Of a stretch of DNA of 64,000 nt, positions 45,358 to 56,280 are shown one piece after another. How positions within the stretch are numbered: the first letter of the stretch is position 1; each line of letters opens with the position of its first letter. Made by a program: the position numbers and the translations under genes. The notes under the pieces are model-generated. The model had not been told where the DNA came from, ran no database searches, and saw nothing but the letters and a program-made list of their open reading frames with translations. The DNA comes from Trissonchulus latispiculum (Eukaryota > Nematoda > Enoplea > Enoplida > Ironidae). The stretch covers positions 1 to 64,000 of the forward strand of contig JASAND010011226.1 of the NCBI GenBank assembly GCA_030248195.1, in the 5' to 3' direction.

Positions 45358-46792
45358 TGTAATAAAATGGGGTCTACTCGTCTTGTTTATCGGATAATGA
45401 CGCACTGGTTTAATTCCCTTATAGCCTCCCAAATCCACTATTTTAACACAAGTATAATACCAGGGGTGGTTACAGTTAGAATATCTGCGCAGTCGTTCTG
45501 TCTACTAATTATTCAGTTATTCCAGTACCTAACTAGAAACTTATTCAGGAATAGCCGTGAAGGTTTTACAAGGTTTTAATGATTCTAGGTATTCTTTTAA
45601 ACAGTCACGGTTATCAACATTCAGCATAAAAAATACGTTTTACATTCAAATTCCGCCGTTGAGGTTCAATACAAGTATACAGTGACATACATGAAGTTCC
45701 ATCACAAAAGAGGCATTATTCCCTAGGTAGACATAGGCAAAATTCACAATATTACAAATGGATCAACTAGTCAGTGAAGAACATAGGAGAAAATGTTTTA
45801 CCTCAGTTTTTAGACAAATCTTTGAACGTTCTCAGTTTGATTATCGCAACTCTTCTTACTCACGGTTTTACCTTCCACGTGATCCAAGTGTGAGGAAACA
45901 GGCTGGGCAGGTTCCGGTAGAGACAGCGATTGGCACAGTGAAATTAAAATCACAGGAATAGAATAGGAATCCGGGTTGGCAGCGGAGTTAAAAGTTAATG
46001 CAGCACAGACAAGTAAATCCTCCCAAAAATTGATACCGGAATCAACCGCGTATCTGGTCTTCGCGACCCTGAGAAATCCGATCCAACTGGCTATAAAGAG
46101 CCCACGGCGTATCAGCCGAAAAGTGACAGAACACAAACAGACAGGGTGAAAAACCGCAATTCGCTAAGGCTGCCAACCCACGACTGAAGTTCAGGTCTTC
46201 TTACGAACTGAACGTCAGCCGTACCCCCGATAGAGGGCGTTCCAACTTTTTGAATTGTCCAATCGCTGACTCTCTACAGTATACCTGTTTTCGTCGGTCC
46301 TCTTTATTTTCGAGAAAGAACCGACCCAGCATGACGTCGAAGGAGCTTGCGTAACTTTGGGGTCAAACTTTGATTGCTTTAGGGCTTTTCTCAAGGCTCC
46401 TTTCAGACGATTTCTCTTTCAATTTTCTCTTCCAAAAGCACTCAAGCAGAAACCCTGATAACGTCACAAAACACTTAGCGTCAGTATTTCCAACAATTTC
46501 AGACTCATTACACAAAACAAACAGTCCTGGGCAATATGTATAAAATTCATTTTGGTTCCAGAAATACAACGAGTTATGAATTTCCAACAAACCAAGCATT
46601 TCAATTCCTAACCAATATCAGCATTAGCCAAACTTCAGCAAACAACTACAAAACACAATTAGTCGCAAACAACCCAAGGAAACAGCTGAATTCTTCCATT
46701 CCAAGATTTACCTCAACATTTCACTTAAAACAATTCTAAAAAATGCTCCAAAATATGTTCTAGACCAGTAAACAGATTTTGCTGTCTCCACA
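45358..46792 (-). repeat. 5' LTR
   Basis: Partner of the LTR at 29557-30981. Transcription of the element would start in this LTR and run leftwards. It has TG...CA ends in the sense direction. Confidence 0.95.
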
Positions 46793-46796
46793 TAAA

Positions 46797-47020
46797 TCAA
46801 AGAAGAAATGCAACGGGCAATGGATGACAGCAAAAAGCTAAGAATTAGAAATGGTCAGAGAATGGGATATTGATTCAGATGCTTCGAACTGCATTATTTT
46901 TATCGGTATGCTCTTCGCCACTTTTCAAACTTCTTGCTTCTTCATCACCAACATCACCAACTTTTTCTTTTTTTTCTTTTGCAGAAACGTTTACGGGAAC
47001 TGATCTTGCCAACGGTGCAA
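46797..47020. other. Junction region, no gene seen
   Basis: A pyrimidine-rich tract ending in TTTTGCAG near 46981 resembles a splice acceptor, but the frame after it has no recognisable domain and overlaps an inverted-repeat arm. Confidence 0.4.
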
Positions 47021-47029
47021 CCATACTAC

Positions 47030-48290
47030 ATATATGCAGTTTTGCCAAAGAAGTGCATACAAACTTTGACCGTTTATAGCAAATTAGTCTTTGGAGTAGA
47101 CCCCTACAATGTATATATTTTTAGAAATGTCAGGAGCCCGACATTTCGAAAATCTGCAAAAAATCCGGATTTGGGATGTTATTTATGGAAAATCCTTTAT
47201 TTTTAATTTATCGTCCAATTTTAATCGCAATCAAAGTTTTGCTTATACGATCGAATACAGCTGGTCCGACTGCATATTTTTGCTCTTACAAGCAGTTCAC
47301 GATAATGCACTCATTTCAGGAATTCTGGGTTTTTAAGATGCCCGGATTTTAAAAATCTTCTCCAATACCGAGATGGGTATCATTCGAAAGCTCTTAACGA
47401 GCTGAACAACTTTTGTAATAGAACGAAGTCGTGTTGAATTCAGCTTCCGGGAATGTGGTACATTTTCAGATATTAGTTCTATTACAAAAGTTAATCAGGT
47501 TCCAAATGATACCCATACTGTGGGTATTGGAGAAAAAATTTTTAAATCCGGAAATTTCGATTTTTATGAATTCCGGGAATTTAATGCATTTCATAAGAAA
47601 CCTTGTTCACCAAAAGATTATTCAACGTTTTTCCTTCCATTGAAAGTGATACAAAGAAAAGGGTTGTATTCATATCTGCTGGAAGATGGAAGGATATGGA
47701 ATGCTCGGAAACTGGTTAAAGTTGGTCAGGCAAGCCAAAGCCATATGGATGGAGAAATAGCCCCATGGTAGGAGGAAATCCACTTGAAATTCTAGGATCC
47801 ATTGCATACAATGAGCCTCCACAACCTCAGCACCTGAAAATCCGCCATATCCCCAACTGGAACAAGTTCCGGCAATTCCAGTCGAGGCCGGAATCCTACC
47901 CGCTAGAAACAGACGGGCACCGCTGCGATACGATGCCCGGGATAATAGATTTATTCGCAGACAATGTTTGGACTAACTTTAAAGTTTTTTCAAAAGAAAA
48001 GGGGAAATTTTGTGAAGCTAAAGAATGGAGAAGACTAAAACAGTTTTTAAATATTGAAAAGAAATTATTGTTTCTTGGTTTCTGATCTGTTAGTGTTCTG
48101 TCGTTACTATCTGTTGTTAAAGAGTAGTCACAGACATCACACGAAATTCCGGATTTTGCGGGGTTTTCGAAATCTCGGGCTCGTGTCGGTCGATTTCAAA
48201 ATATATACATTATTGGGGTTTATTTCAAACGCTAATCTGTTATAAACATCAAACGTTTGTACACCCGCATTTTTAGTCGTACTGCAGTGA
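47030..48290. mobile_element. Long-inverted-repeat element with a nested hairpin
   Basis: The outer arms at about 47030-47200 and 48130-48290 are inverted copies (shared blocks AATGTATATATTTT, CGAGCCC/GAGCCCGA and AAATCCGGAT). An inner inverted pair (47304-47423 and 47481-47593) shares TTCTCCAATACC, GGGTATCATT and AACTTTTGTAATAGAAC. A plus-strand Gypsy integrase tail lies between. The element ends close to the 3' end of the glutamate receptor gene. Confidence 0.6.
47605..47745 (+). pseudogene. Gypsy integrase C-terminal fragment
   Basis: L-K-V-I-Q-R-K-G-L-Y-S-Y-L-L and I-W-N-A-R-K-L-V match the tail found on the minus strand at 2040-2170. Confidence 0.6.
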
Positions 48291-48316
48291 TCGAATCAAA
48301 TTCAATCGGGTTTGAT

Positions 48317-48322
48317 TTTATT
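48317..48322 (-). terminator. Polyadenylation signal of the glutamate receptor gene
   Basis: AATAAA on the minus strand, 40 bp after the stop codon. Confidence 0.5.
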
Positions 48323-48362
48323 ACTTTTAACATTGAAATCAACCACATTCGCATCGCATATG

Positions 48363-48593
48363 TTATACGCGTTTTGATGAAAAGCATTCTGAAAACTTCT
48401 TGGAGAAATGCTGTATCAAATGCTGCTTGACGCGTACAGTCATTAATTCCAGGAGAAGTATTAAACCAGAAATTAGGAATCCTCCAAGTGGAACAAGAAA
48501 CGAACTCCAAACATGCTTCAAAGCCAGAGGACTCATTTGCTTCTCCTTATCAATGCATGGTTTTGGATCTCTGATATATGTTGTTTTTATCAC
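48363..48593 (-). CDS. iGluR last exon: M4 and tail
   Basis: Acceptor TTGTTTTCAG|GTGATA. It encodes M-S-P-L-A-L-K-H-V, the hydrophobic M4 segment (F-L-I-S-G-L-I-L-L-L-E-L) and a short basic tail, ending TAA. Confidence 0.85.
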   Translation of the reverse strand: MIKTTYIRDPKPCIDKEKQMSPLALKHVWSSFLVPLGGFLISGLILLLELMTVRVKQHLIQHFSKKFSECFSSKRV

Positions 48594-51500
48594 CTGAAAA
48601 CAAAGGTTACAAGTGAGCAAACCCTTCTGGTTCATTTTCCCTATGTTCAGTCGATTCATTTTCTGACTCTGTGAATTCACCGTCTTCATACATTTTCCAC
48701 CAACGGGACTGCGAAAGTCAAAGCTATTTTCGTTGAAGACGACGTCCGGCTCACCAGAAATCTTTTGTTTTCTAGATCAGAGCGAATCACTTTAGTCCTA
48801 GTACCATATCCAACTAGGACGCACTTTGTGGCTTTGGCTCCAAACATTTCTCTCTTCACCTTAGGGACATGAGAGTATGCCACACAGCCAAAATCCTTTA
48901 GATGTGACACACTCGGCTTGGTTCCATAGTAGCTCTCAAAAGGCGTCAAATCTTGGACTGCCATTGTAGGAGACCTATTTCGTAAGTAAACGGCAGTAGA
49001 TGCAGCTTCTGCCCTGCCCATAAGTAGTGTTTCGGCATACTGGCGTGGCTCAACATGCTTCGAGCGGATTCCCCCAGCGTGCGGTTCACTCTCTCGGCTA
49101 CCCCATTTTGCTTAGGGCAGTAGGGCACGGTGATCTAGTGGACTATACCTTTAATTTTGCAAAACCTTTCAATATCTTTTGAGGTGTACTCCCCTCCGTT
49201 GTCAGTTCGCAAGACTTTCAACTTTTTACCAGTTTGTCTGGTAACTTCTGCCTCAAAGGTTTTAAACTTTTCCAACACTTGATTTTTGTGTTGTAAAAGT
49301 AACCCCACACCATAAGTGACGTATCATCAATGAAAGTTAAAGGTATTTAGATCCACCTAACGACTTGTTCTTCATGGATCTACACACTGTTCACTTGTAA
49401 GGGCTGAAACAAGCCCCCAGATGCTGGAATATAGCGATTGATGACTTCCTCAGAAAATCAAATTGTAAAAAGATCAAATGCGATGCTTGCATCTACGTGA
49501 AGCATGATCAGGAAGAAAAGCTCATTTTGGCACTCTATGTCGACGATCTGCTTCTAGCCTCAAAAACCAAAGATGCATTAGGCCTACCGAGAACAAAAGA
49601 TCTGCTGCGAACCAGATTCAAAATGAAAGACCTAGGCGACGAGCATTATAATTTTGGCGTTGAGATTAAATACGACGTCGAGAACGGTCTACTTTCAATC
49701 ACGTTTTTGTTCATAGCTTAACCAATAGCTCCTTTCATGCCTAACTGCAGCCCTTATACTTTTACTGCTGGACCAAGAAGAAACCGAGGACAAGCCCAAG
49801 ACGGGAGGCGTCAGGCACCCCTTGTGCCCACGAAACCAGGACCTAGAAGAGAGAAGGGAAGTGGGAAGTTCCGCTTTTCACTCATAATTGAAAGTAAGAA
49901 ATTGGCCCAGCCGGTGTGATCGAACCACGGCCCTTCTGATATCGAGACAGACATGCTTCCACATACAGAGACATCGGCCTATCAATCTTTCTTCCCTTTA
50001 GCACAAAATTGATAGTATATATTTACCTGCATGTAAAACAAATTTTCGATGATTATGTTGGAAAACTGAAGAGCTTCTGGAGCATCTTTACGAAATAAGA
50101 AGGATTGCCATTCACTGGATAAGTCCTTGTCTTCAATCCAAACGTATTCGCAGTTATGACTCAGTATTTCGTGAGCCTCGTAGTCTGCGGCAAGGAATAC
50201 AGTATTGTGCTGCTCCAGCAAGTCATAAATACGAGTTAGATTTGTTTCCACCACTGCCCGATTTTGATCGTATGCTTCGATTAATGCCTGACGCATCAAA
50301 GCAAAAGCTGTTCTGTCAGAACTCTGAACATATCGATAGTAGAAGTTGTTAAACGTTTTTGTTGCCAATGTATAGTTTTCTGTTAGGATGAGATTTGCCA
50401 CATCTTCTGTTCCTAAAATTGCAACAATTAGAGCTCGGTCATTCACTAATGAATTTCAAGCCTTGTTTGAAAGTTACATATGACTGTTCAGTTCAACCAA
50501 TTAAACTCGAGCCGAATCCCCAGTTAGGTCGCCGTACGCTTTTGGACCCTTGGCTATGGGATTAAATCCTTATTCTGCTTTTCATCAGATTCGTGCACCT
50601 CTGGACAAGTAGCAAATGAACCTACACTAGAGTTATTGGCCGTCCTGGTCGGAATCGATTGAGCCAGGCCAAAACTTGATATTATCTGTTATATGTACAT
50701 AAGCGTAACTGGGTATAACTTTACGCACAATTTAGTGCAAAAACTTTTGCAAACTGCTTCAAAAATAGGACAAAACTGGAACCAACCGGCCTGTATTGAC
50801 GGAGCGGCTGGCCGGCCAGTGTCGACCCGACCTACCGAACACCATTTCGTCATTTGTAGCCAACAGCTCCATTTGCAATCACGACTCATTCAACAACTTC
50901 TGTAACGAGCAGCTATTTGCAACAACTATGGCAAGCCTGCTAGCATAACACGATAGCTTGTAATAACTGAATACAATGAAGGAAGCAATCTCAAAGATAA
51001 TGTCATATTTTTAGTTTAATTAAAGTTTAAATTTCTTAAACAAACTTGTAATACATGGACCGTAGATTTTCAGGATGTGTACTCTCAAGTGGAGCTCCAA
51101 AACTGGAAGCACAAAATATCTTGGCAATTCATGCACTGTATAGCGATGAGAAAACTGCAAAGCTGAAGGCATTGCTCGACCTGGAGCACATCGCCTCAGA
51201 AAAACAGGCTTTGTGGTAAGTCCTCGTCAGATTCAAGGACTCGTTTGCTTTCTCCGCAACAGATTATGGGAAATGTAACGTCACAACGCATAAGGTTGAT
51301 GTTGTCCAGAGCGCTGTGCCATTCAAGCAAAAGGCAAAGCGTTTTTCCTCCTTATTTACTGGAAGTAAATGATCAAGGAAATGTTCGACAAAGAAGTTAT
51401 TGTGGAATCAGATTCACCATGGGCATCTTCGATTGTGATTGTTTTGAAAAAAAGATGGAACGAAGCATTTCTGCGTGGATTTCCAATGGCTCGACAATCT

Positions 51501-54500
51501 CACATGCAATAATACCTTTCTTTTGCCCAATATCCAAGTCTCTATCGATAAACTCGGTGGAGCTAAATACTTCAGTAGTTTTCATCTGGTCAGCGGCTAC
51601 TGGCAAATTGAGATGGATGATGAAAATACAAGCAACGCCTTCATCACACCGTTTGGTTTGTACTAAATCCACGTGGTGCCGTTTGGTCTCACGAGAGCTC
51701 CAGCGACGTTTCAAACAACGATGTCGAGGATATTTTGTGTCAGCGACTGCGAGGATTGCATAGTTTATCTGAATGATATCCTCGTTTTCGGCATACGAGG
51801 AACATCGGCAAGTCTTGGCACGAGTTTTGGAAAAGCTGCCAAACGCACGGACGAAGGTAAAGCCTCAGGAATTTGAATTTCTAAATACTGACATCAAGTA
51901 CCTTGATTGCATTCTCTCGACAGCTGGACTTCGCGTTGATCCACCTGCCACAACAAATGTTAGTTACAGGAAAACAGGGGTAAAGTGAACTGCTTTCATT
52001 CCTGGTGTTTGCATCAAATCACCGGCAGTACATCAAGGATTTAGCAGCAAGTTCAGCCACTAACCAGATTAACACAGAAGGATACAATGTTTCAGTGGCC
52101 TACGGGTAGTCTAATAGCTATTGTCAATCTCAAGAAAGCGCTAACGACGGCACCAATACTGGCTTATTCACGATTTGACATCAAATTAACTTTGGTTTCG
52201 GATACTGATGCGTTAGGATGGACAAGAGGCCGCGAACTGTCTTAGATCCAAGAAGGCAAAAACCGTACTGTTGGATATGGCAGCAATACCCTGTGGAAAG
52301 CAGAAAGAAGGTGTTATGGCACTCGATGAGAACTACTAGCAATTGTTGAGTTTGTGCGACATGTCAGGCCTTATCTACTTGGGAAGAAATTTTTCGTCCG
52401 CACAGATCATTCAGCGTTTCAGTGGATCCATAAACGCAGAATGACAACTTGGCAGAAGGTTCGAAACATTGGCTAAGTACGACTACAAGATTCAGCTGCG
52501 GCCGGGCATGATGCATTCAAATGCATTATCAAGATTGGTTCTTGGTGCTTCAAAATTTCAAACTCTCCTGCCTCTGAATACAAAGGGTAGAGAGAAAAGG
52601 ATCAGCGACTAGAAGTCGTGAAGACGGAACCAAGGAACCGCTAATTCGACAACTTCAGAAGAAAGCTGAAGACACAAAGTTTTTGTATCAGCTGATAGTG
52701 AAACGACGAAAATCATCAGAAATTGACCAGAATAGTTCCAGTGATTTTCGACGATGTCTAATCGATAAATTTGCAGCTTTGCGCATACAGAATGGGATTT
52801 GCATCGTAAGTACGAAGTAACCAATTCAGAGGCTTGGATGCAAGCTGTGATGCCTGACGACTCGGTGACCACAATTCTGAAGATGTCTCATGACATTTTG
52901 ATGGCGGTGCTGCAGCTAAAGTCAAGGAAAGGAGTTGCAACCTAATGTCCACAATCGGAAGGCGCCTTTATAACCAATTGCTGTCGGAAGACCATGTCAA
53001 CGTGTTGAGACAGATATGATGAGACCGTTTATACTTGCCGTGGTAAACAGCACATCGTGGTCGTAGTTGACAGCTTTACCAGTTCGCAGAAGCCTATCCG
53101 ATGCCATCGATGTCGGCAAGATCAGTTGCTATACAAGTGCTAGTCATTTCATTTACCGATAGGGAATTACAATACAATCAATACATTCTGATTCAGGAAG
53201 AAATTTTGATAACAAAGTTATTAAGGCTATGTGTGATCTGCTGTGTGTCAAGAAAACTAGATCTTCACTTTCGTGTAGTTCAGACACAGCATTCTGGATG
53301 ATAATCTATAATACTATGAAATACGGGAAACGTTGCAAGTTGTGCTGATCTGATATCATTTTATTACATTGTAGTCCTAGTTAGCTACTGGTTCGTAAAA
53401 TGACGAGGATAGTTGGATCATAAGGTGCTGGAATGGCTGATAGAGTGAACAGAACGATCAAATATATGCTTCAAGCCTATGTCATTGAAAACGAGAAAGA
53501 TTGGGACGTCGGGCTACCCATTCTTATGGGTGCTTACACATCCAGTGTTCACGCAACTACTGGGTACACGCCTAATCGCTTGGTTTTTGGCCAAGAGACT
53601 AGACCACCTGCAAACGACTTTTCAATCTTCCACACAGTGAAGCAAATATCGATACATGTGCTGGGAAGGTGAAAACGGAGGTCGAAACCGCTAACAACGC
53701 AGTATGGTCTTTTTGAACAAAGGCGTCAGAAAACGACAGAAACGACTGCGGTCAGCCTTATCAAGATGGTGATCTTGTGCTACTTTGCTACTAGAGATAT
53801 TTTAGTTGGTCAAGGAAAGTCTAAAAGCTACACGAGAGGGGACGGTCCATACAAAGTCAACTGCAAGACAATCCAAGACAGGAAAGTTGTGTATTTTAAC
53901 CGACTGAAGAATACTATCAGAGATAAGATAAAGACACAGCGAACGCCGACGTGCCAAGAAAGACTTATCCTCCATGGAAAACCATCAATCAACAAAAAGG
54001 GATTCCTGCAAAATCCCAACCTAATGGTTCCGATAACAGCGTAACAGAGACGGACTGTGCGAAGAATATTGTTAACGTTCCACAGCCTGTCGAACCGCAA
54101 TGATTCATCAACATTCCTAGCCTTGCATCTTCCTGTGGCAGTACGTAGTTCCCGAAACGCCAGTGATGCCAGTGGTCACGGAACCGTTTCCTACTCCTAA
54201 TGCTTCTGAGGGATTTTCAAATGGCATTGATCATAACCTATCTAATTCCTCACAAGGTCCCCACTCTCCAAATCTGAAGCATTTAATTCCTCCTCCACAG
54301 AACCTTTTACACCTGTATTTCAAAGACACTATCCCACAAGACAAAGACGCCCACCGGAAAACAAGGATTTCATTTCTGGAGCATTTTACAGGCCAGATTA
54401 GAGCCCCCTTAAAGAAACTTTACCGTAAAAAAATCTCTTAAATTTTATGGTTGACATCTAAATTTAAACAAGGGAAAAGGTAACAAGTATGAAAGCATGA

Positions 54501-56280
54501 AAATAACTTTGAGATAGCTTCCGTCATTGTATTCAGTCAGTACATGCTATAGTGTTACGCTCGTAGCGTTGCTATAATTGTTCTAAATAGCAGCTTGTTA
54601 CACTTCTATCATTTCTTCAAGTATGGTCTAACTAATTTCTTATCCTTTAGTTGTAAGTTTGACATGTAATCTTTGTCTTAAGTAAGCACAAATAATATAT
54701 AAACGTGTCTCAGGCATACATACTTGTGCCGAGTTTTTAGTTAGTGTATCAATCAAGATTTTGAAACATGCTCTAGCCTGGGAACGTCAATTTCTAGCCA
54801 GCATGGTAAAAAAACAAATGTTATCTTTACTCCTGTTTTATTTGCACAAGCATATTACCTTGAACAGCGAGTTGATGTTTAACAGTGAGCAAATTACTAA
54901 GCAGAGAATTCCTGTACAGCGGTACCATTAATACCAACATGAAGGCGTAAGTTAGCAGGGATAATCGACCAGCCTTTCCATTGGAAGGGTTGTATCGAGA
55001 CGGAGACAAATTTACCAGACTCCAAAAGCTGGAAGCTATTTTTCCCATGAATCTTGCCAATGTTAAAGAATTAACTGTCTGAAACCATAATGTTAGAAAA
55101 CAAAATAAGCAGCTGGAACTTTCTCAGAGTTTTAAAATAAAAGTTCAAGCTGGGTTTACAGTTTAGTGAAATGAAAATTTATTTCAAGTATTAAATATAA
55201 TAAATTCATAATAAAGTAATCATAAAAGACAAAAACTACCTTTACCGTGGGACAACTTCTAATTGTCAGCGAGATAAGCCATGCCGAAACAAATGTGCTG
55301 ACGATCGCTATCCAGGTTGACATATGAAATACATTGAACAGATCTTCGATGGAATCGTACCAGTCCCTCTCTTGACGACGAAGAATAAAACCAAAGTTGA
55401 CATGATCAATGGGATAGGACCAGGAAAAGAATTCTGCTCGATCTTCCGTCATTACCTTAAAACGTTAAATAAACAAGCACAGTCTCGTGTGGAGAGTTTT
55501 ACACACACACAAACCTGGATCATTGAGCACGCAAAATTCATTTTTTCAAACCTTTTCCAAACTTTTTCCAAAGGAGGACCAAGAGCAGGTTCCAACATTT
55601 TGATAATACCAAGAGTACATAATAATTAAGAGCGTGACAAGCGTCATTCTTTATAGTTATTAGGATGGGGACATGACCTGCACGATAACGGCTGACTCCC
55701 CACAGATTGCACCCCAATGACCTTCCCCACAAATGACAACCCTGTACACATTTGTGTAGGATCACTCGCTTGTTTGTTCCTGTCTTAAAGCTCAAAAGTG
55801 GCCAGTTACTGATGCAACGCCTTGGGCTTCAACGCATAAACATACAAGCGAGTGATCGTACGCAAACGTGTATTGAGTACTCATTTGTGAGGGGTCAGCC
55901 GCTTTCGTGCAGATAGTGTCCCCAGCCTAATAACTAAGAGTATAACGCTTGTCACACTTTAGTCATTATGTACTCTTCATAGTACTTACCATTGGATGAA
56001 CAATGGTATCATAGGTATGATTCAGAATAGCCTGTAGCAACTCCCAACTGTATGTATTGTTCTCTTTTTCATTGAATGGAGCATCGTAAGTATTGTTGTC
56101 GACGGTAAAGTAAAGCTCATAACTCATATTTAGTTTTGTTAAAATAAAATCCAAAAGTTCAGCTGAAAAGCCTGGATAAAGACATCGCGGATTTGGTCTA
56201 AGACTAAATTCATAGCAACGCCTATTTGGCCCATTCCGATATGGTTCCATAACGGGGGCAGCAATTTTTAAAGGCATATC
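48363..56280 (-). CDS. Divergent ionotropic glutamate receptor, 3' five exons
   Basis: A ligand-gated cation channel of the iGluR superfamily in the plasma membrane. Exons in sense order: 56280-55990, 55455-55240, 55078-54859, 50412-50027 and 48593-48363; all phases match (0, 0, 1, 0). They encode the S1 ligand lobe (P-L-K-I-A-A-P-V-M-E-P-Y), the conserved T-x-D-R with W-S-Y-P-I, M1, the pore segment, M3, the S2 lobe and M4, then a short tail. The usual S-Y-T-A-N-L-A-A-F box in M3 is changed to P-L-Y-R-N-S-L-L-S-N-L-L, so gating or subunit type is atypical. The amino-terminal domain exons were not found. Introns 3 and 4 hold retroelement debris. Confidence 0.88.
48620..49340 (-). pseudogene. 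Copia integrase remnant in iGluR intron 4
   Basis: The minus-strand translation gives L-R-T-D-N-G-G-E-Y, then Y-C-P-K-Q-N-G-V-A-E-R-V-N-R-T-L (catalytic Asp and Glu of the DDE core) and K-P-S-V-S-H-L-K-D-F-G-C-V-A-Y. It is the same family as the remnant at 6781-7640, with stops and frame changes. Confidence 0.8.
49415..49720 (+). pseudogene. Copia reverse transcriptase fragment
   Basis: C-I-Y-V-K-H-D-Q-E-E-K-L-I-L-A-L-Y-V-D-D-L-L-L-A is the Copia RT core with its Y-V-D-D box, followed by F-K-M-K-D-L-G. It is on the opposite strand from the adjacent integrase remnant, so the two come from different insertions or an inversion. Confidence 0.8.
49795..49978 (-). repeat. tRNA-derived SINE, copy 2
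   Basis: The reverse complement shows a tRNA-like head with B box GTGGTTCGATCACACC and a body matching copy 1 at 20583 (TTACTTTCAAT, GAGTGAAAAGC, CTTCTAGGTCCTGG). It ends 48 bp from the exon donor at 50026. Confidence 0.75.
50027..50412 (-). CDS. iGluR exon: S2 ligand-binding lobe
   Basis: Acceptor GCAATTTTAG|GA. It encodes T-E-D-V-A-N-L...F-L-A-A-D-Y-E-A-H-E and S-S-E-W-Q-S-F-L-F-R-K-D-A-P, the S2 lobe with the typical F-x-x-x-x-P end block. Donor ATGCAG|GTAAAT, phase 0. Confidence 0.85.
51475..51988 (+). pseudogene. Gypsy RT fragment with lost catalytic residues
   Basis: G-A-K-Y-F-S-S-F-H-L-V-S-G-Y-W-Q-I and V-P-F-G-L-T-R-A-P-A-T-F-Q are RT palm blocks. The first catalytic Asp is His, and the Y-x-D-D box reads Y-L-N-D, so it is inactive. 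Confidence 0.75.
52080..52560 (+). pseudogene. Gypsy RNase H fragment
   Basis: A-P-I-L-A-Y-S-R-F-D, then S-D-T-D-A-L-G-W and, in another frame, F-F-V-R-T-D-H-S-A-F-Q-W are the RNase H landmarks. Confidence 0.65.
53430..54044 (+). pseudogene. Gypsy integrase end
   Basis: M-A-D-R-V-N-R-T-I-K and Y-T-S-S-V-H-A-T-T-G-Y-T-P-N-R-L-V-F-G form the end of the integrase core. The catalytic Glu of A-E-R is Asp here. The C-terminal region G-P-Y-K-V-N follows in another frame. Confidence 0.7.
54441..54858. other. Intron sequence, no feature seen
   Basis: AT-rich, between the Gypsy remnant and the receptor pore exon. Confidence 0.5.
54859..55078 (-). CDS. iGluR exon: pore loop and M3
   Basis: Acceptor TGGTTTCAG|AC. 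It encodes F-M-G-K-I-A-S-S-F-W-S-L (pore helix) and Y-A-F-M-L-V-L-M-V-P-L-Y (M3). Donor TTCAAG|GTAATA, phase 1. Confidence 0.85.
55240..55455 (-). CDS. iGluR exon: end of S1 and M1
   Basis: T-E-D-R-A-E-F-F-S-W-S-Y-P-I corresponds to the T-x-x-R-E-x-x-I-D-F-S-x-P-F block. Its Arg contacts the ligand carboxylate in this family. M1 follows (W-I-A-I-V-S-T-F-V-S-A-W-L). Acceptor TTTTAAG|GT, donor GTAAAG|GTAGTT, 72 codons. Confidence 0.85.
55611..55977. mobile_element. Inverted-repeat element in iGluR intron 1
   Basis: Both ends carry inverted AAGAGTACATAAT with arms of about 170 bp (shared GTGACAAGCG, TAGTTATTAGG, GGGGACA and GATCACTCGCTTGT). Its right end is only 11 bp from the GT donor of the S1 exon. 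No clear target duplication. Confidence 0.75.
55990..56280 (-). CDS. iGluR exon: S1 ligand-binding lobe
   Basis: It encodes I-A-A-P-V-M-E-P-Y, C-L-Y-P-G-F-S-A-E-L-L-D-F-I (the G-F-x-x-x-L-L helix) and ends D-T-I-V-H-P-M. Donor CCAATG|GTAAGT, phase 0. The acceptor is placed at GCTGAG|GAT. Confidence 0.82.

Larger units (their letters stand above)
29557..46792 (-). mobile_element. Giant (17.2 kb) env-bearing LTR retroelement
   Basis: Near-identical 1.4-kb LTRs at 29557-30981 and 45358-46792 are flanked by the 4-bp target duplication TAAA (29553-29556 and 46793-46796). The sense strand is minus. The order is gag, envelope-like glycoprotein, two retropepsins, RT, RNase H, integrase (Gypsy-like pol order), OTU protease and two related accessory ORFs. 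By eye the LTRs differ at about 18 sites plus two indels of 48 and 38 bp, so the insertion is fairly young. Several frame changes, a stop and an RT catalytic change make this copy defective, unless some are sequencing errors. Confidence 0.95.
51057..54440 (+). mobile_element. Decayed Ty3/Gypsy element in iGluR intron 3
   Basis: Gypsy pol order runs left to right: pre-RT region (A-L-L-D-L-E-H-I-A), RT, RNase H, integrase. It is antisense to the receptor gene. Many stops and frame changes; no LTRs recognised. Confidence 0.8.

Noticed and set aside
46934..47206. An exon-like frame after a TTTTGCAG acceptor
   Set aside because: It lies largely in the outer arm of an inverted-repeat element and shows no known domain.
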